Positions 6,225-7,627 of a stretch of DNA of 7,627 nucleotides are shown here, piece by piece. Each line of letters begins with the position of its first letter. Within the stretch, counting starts at the first letter, position 1. This stretch comes from Janthinobacterium lividum (GTDB lineage Bacteria; Pseudomonadota; Gammaproteobacteria; Burkholderiales; Burkholderiaceae_D). The stretch covers positions 1-7,627 of the forward strand of contig CAMBDR010000186.1 in NCBI GenBank assembly GCA_945864765.1. The letters run 5' to 3'. The notes under the pieces are model-generated. The model was not told where the DNA came from, did no database searches, and worked only from the letters and a program-made list of their open reading frames with translations. The translations under genes and the position numbers were made by a program.

Positions 6225-7529
6225 CTACAATTCTGCAATCGATTGGTCGCGGGTTTCGTGCGCAAAGAAAGCCGCAATCATGGTGATCAGTGCCACCCCG
6301 ATCAGCAACACCGACACCCCCGCCGTACCACCGAAACGCTCCACCAGCAAGGTAGCCAAAATCGGCGAGAGCCCGCCGCCAATGGCCGCCGAGACCTGAA
6401 AACCCAACGACGCCCCGGTGTAGCGGCCACGCGCACCAAACAATTCAGGAAAATAAGTCGCCTCTGGCCCAAACATCAGACCGTGGCCAAAGCTGAGCGC
6501 AATCGCGGTAGCGACAATGACGATAAAGGGATCGCGCAATTCCAACAGCCAAAACAGTGGAAAAGCGAAGCAGATGGTAAAAATCGTACCAGCGAAGTAA
6601 AACGGGCGACGGCCAAACTTGTCGGACAAGTGGCCAAACAAAGGAATCATGACGATTTCAATCGCTGCCGCAATCATAATCGCTTGCAACATCAAGTCTT
6701 TCGACAAACCCAGTTTCTTGGTGGCGTACACCACCATGAACACCGTCAACATATACACCCATGACACCTCGCACAACTTGAGGCCGATGGCAATGAAAAA
6801 ATTCTTCGGGTGCTTGAAAATGGCATCCGCAAACGGGTTGCTGGACACCTGTTTCTTGGCTTTCATTTCAAGAAACACGGGCGACTCGGAGACACGCATG
6901 CGAATGAAGCTGCCCAGGGCCACCAAAACAATACTGGAAAGAAACGGGATACGCCAGCCCCAGGACAAGAAATCGGCTTCCGGCAGTTTGGATACCAGGG
7001 CAAACACGCCGGAGGCGAGAATCAAGCCAATCGGAAAGCCAACCTGTACCAGGCTACCACACAAGCCACGGCGGTTTGGCGGCGCATGCTCCAGCACCAT
7101 TAACGCGGCCCCGCCCCATTCACCGCCAAGGCCTATGCCCTGGATGATACGAAGGATCACCAGCAAAATCGGTGCCCAGACGCCGATCTGTGCGTAAGTT
7201 GGCAACAGCCCGATGGCAAAGGTGCCCAGCCCCATAATCACCAGCGTCACCAGCAGCATCGACTTGCGCCCCAGCCGATCACCAAAGTAGCCAAACACGG
7301 CCCCGCCAAAGGGTCGGGCAAAAAAGCCCACGGCCGCACTACCCAGTGCCGCCAGCGTACCCACAAACGGGTCGGTGGCGGGAAAAAACAATTTATTAAA
7401 CACCAGTGCAGCGGCGGTGCCGTAGATCAGAAAGTCGTACCACTCGATGATGGTGCCGACAGAACTGGCAAATACAACCCGCTTGACTTCTGCCGGGTCG
7501 GGGGCATGGGCTACTTCGGAATGACTCAT
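6225..7529 (-). CDS. MHS-family major facilitator (proton symporter)
   Basis: A 434-residue inner-membrane transporter with about twelve hydrophobic segments, the usual length for the metabolite:H+ symporter (MHS) branch of the major facilitator superfamily, which includes KgtP, ShiA and ProP. Visible signatures are the TM1 motif GTIIEWYDFLIYG (25-37), the FFARPFGG stretch before TM3 (69-76), the loop 2-3 motif GDRLGRK (83-89), QGIGLGGEWGGA in TM4, and the repeated loop motif GHLSDKFGRR (299-308) in the second half. It therefore probably imports a small organic acid, betaine or a similar metabolite driven by protons. The sequence does not let me choose the substrate. The start is well supported: GGAG lies seven bases before the ATG and the first residues are polar, as expected for a cytoplasmic N-terminus. 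It stands alone, convergent with the DUF3297 gene. No regulator or catabolic gene that could hint at the substrate is in view. Confidence 0.92.
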   Translation of the reverse strand: MSHSEVAHAPDPAEVKRVVFASSVGTIIEWYDFLIYGTAAALVFNKLFFPATDPFVGTLAALGSAAVGFFARPFGGAVFGYFGDRLGRKSMLLVTLVIMGLGTFAIGLLPTYAQIGVWAPILLVILRIIQGIGLGGEWGGAALMVLEHAPPNRRGLCGSLVQVGFPIGLILASGVFALVSKLPEADFLSWGWRIPFLSSIVLVALGSFIRMRVSESPVFLEMKAKKQVSSNPFADAIFKHPKNFFIAIGLKLCEVSWVYMLTVFMVVYATKKLGLSKDLMLQAIMIAAAIEIVMIPLFGHLSDKFGRRPFYFAGTIFTICFAFPLFWLLELRDPFIVIVATAIALSFGHGLMFGPEATYFPELFGARGRYTGASLGFQVSAAIGGGLSPILATLLVERFGGTAGVSVLLIGVALITMIAAFFAHETRDQSIAEL

Positions 7530-7536
7530 TGCGTAT

Positions 7537-7540
7537 CTCC
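7537..7540 (-). promoter_or_regulatory. Ribosome binding site of the transporter
   Basis: GGAG on the minus strand, seven bases upstream of the ATG at 7527-7529. It fixes the start of the transporter and is the only clear Shine-Dalgarno sequence among the genes here. Confidence 0.7.
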
Positions 7541-7546
7541 ATCAGG

Positions 7547-7577
7547 ATTAAAAAAAGTTAACCAATAGCGCATTCAA
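7547..7577 (-). promoter_or_regulatory. Weak promoter candidate for the transporter
   Basis: TTGAAT (7572-7577) and TTTAAT (7547-7552) on the minus strand resemble -35 and -10 elements, but the 19-base spacing is longer than optimal and the resulting leader would be short. Confidence 0.2.
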
Positions 7578-7581
7578 TGAC

Positions 7582-7603
7582 TGCGAAGCACTTGAAATTC
7601 GCA
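7582..7603. promoter_or_regulatory. Perfect dyad upstream of the transporter, possible operator
   Basis: TGCGAA (7582-7587) and TTCGCA (7598-7603) form a perfect inverted repeat around a 10-base spacer, just upstream of the candidate -35 of the transporter. The half-site spacing of about 16 bases centre to centre is larger than one helical turn. It could be an operator for an unseen regulator, or a small hairpin at the end of an upstream gene. Confidence 0.3.
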
Positions 7604-7627
7604 TGCCTCCACCAAGAGTATCCGCCA

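Noticed and set aside
6243..7197. Several plus-strand open frames opposite the transporter
   Set aside because: The minus-strand frame reads as a complete MHS transporter with family motifs throughout; the plus-strand translations are low-complexity and basic, without any domain.
7582..7614. CCTCCACCA preceded by a hairpin, resembling the 3' end of a tmRNA
   Set aside because: The TTCGA T-loop and its stem are missing, the hairpin loop is ten bases instead of seven, and the next bases show no integrase or attachment-site context.
7541..7627. Possible 3' end of another minus-strand gene at the right edge
   Set aside because: Short open stretches exist in more than one frame and none resembles a known protein, so there is no basis to choose one.

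Overview
The window has the look of a moderate-GC proteobacterial chromosome, most likely beta- or gammaproteobacterial. This rests on the gene families (an MHS-type major facilitator, a DUF3297 protein, a propeller-sensor histidine kinase) and on Gram-negative style signal peptides. It is an inference, because no rRNA or other phylogenetic marker is present.

Layout. Bases 1-213 hold no convincing gene, but bases 32-91 can fold as a compact three-way junction. A minus-strand block follows. Reading in transcription order from the right, it is: a large membrane histidine kinase (5647 to 1748) with a periplasmic double beta-propeller sensor; a small secreted TraB/TIKI-superfamily protein (1628 to 735); and a clearly broken aldo/keto reductase (about 723 to 214) that starts only 11 bases after the TraB-like stop codon. 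To the right, a DUF3297 gene (5804-6088, plus strand) diverges from the kinase. It converges on an MHS-family proton-coupled transporter (7529 to 6225, minus strand). The right end is the transporter's upstream region.

How the genes relate. The kinase has a complete sensor, transmembrane segment, GAF domain, dimerisation domain and ATPase domain, but no receiver domain and no response-regulator gene beside it, so its output partner lies elsewhere. The kinase, the TraB-like gene and the reductase remnant share a strand. The last two are close enough to have been one transcript; the kinase is separated from them by a 119-base gap, so co-transcription is possible but not shown. Nothing links the DUF3297 gene or the transporter functionally to that block.

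No clearly new multi-gene system is visible. The items most worth a second look are the three-way-junction element at the left end, the exact 21-base heptad repeats in the kinase signalling helix, the multiply broken reductase with a G8 homopolymer frameshift near its start, the short repeats in the kinase leader, and a perfect dyad just upstream of the transporter.
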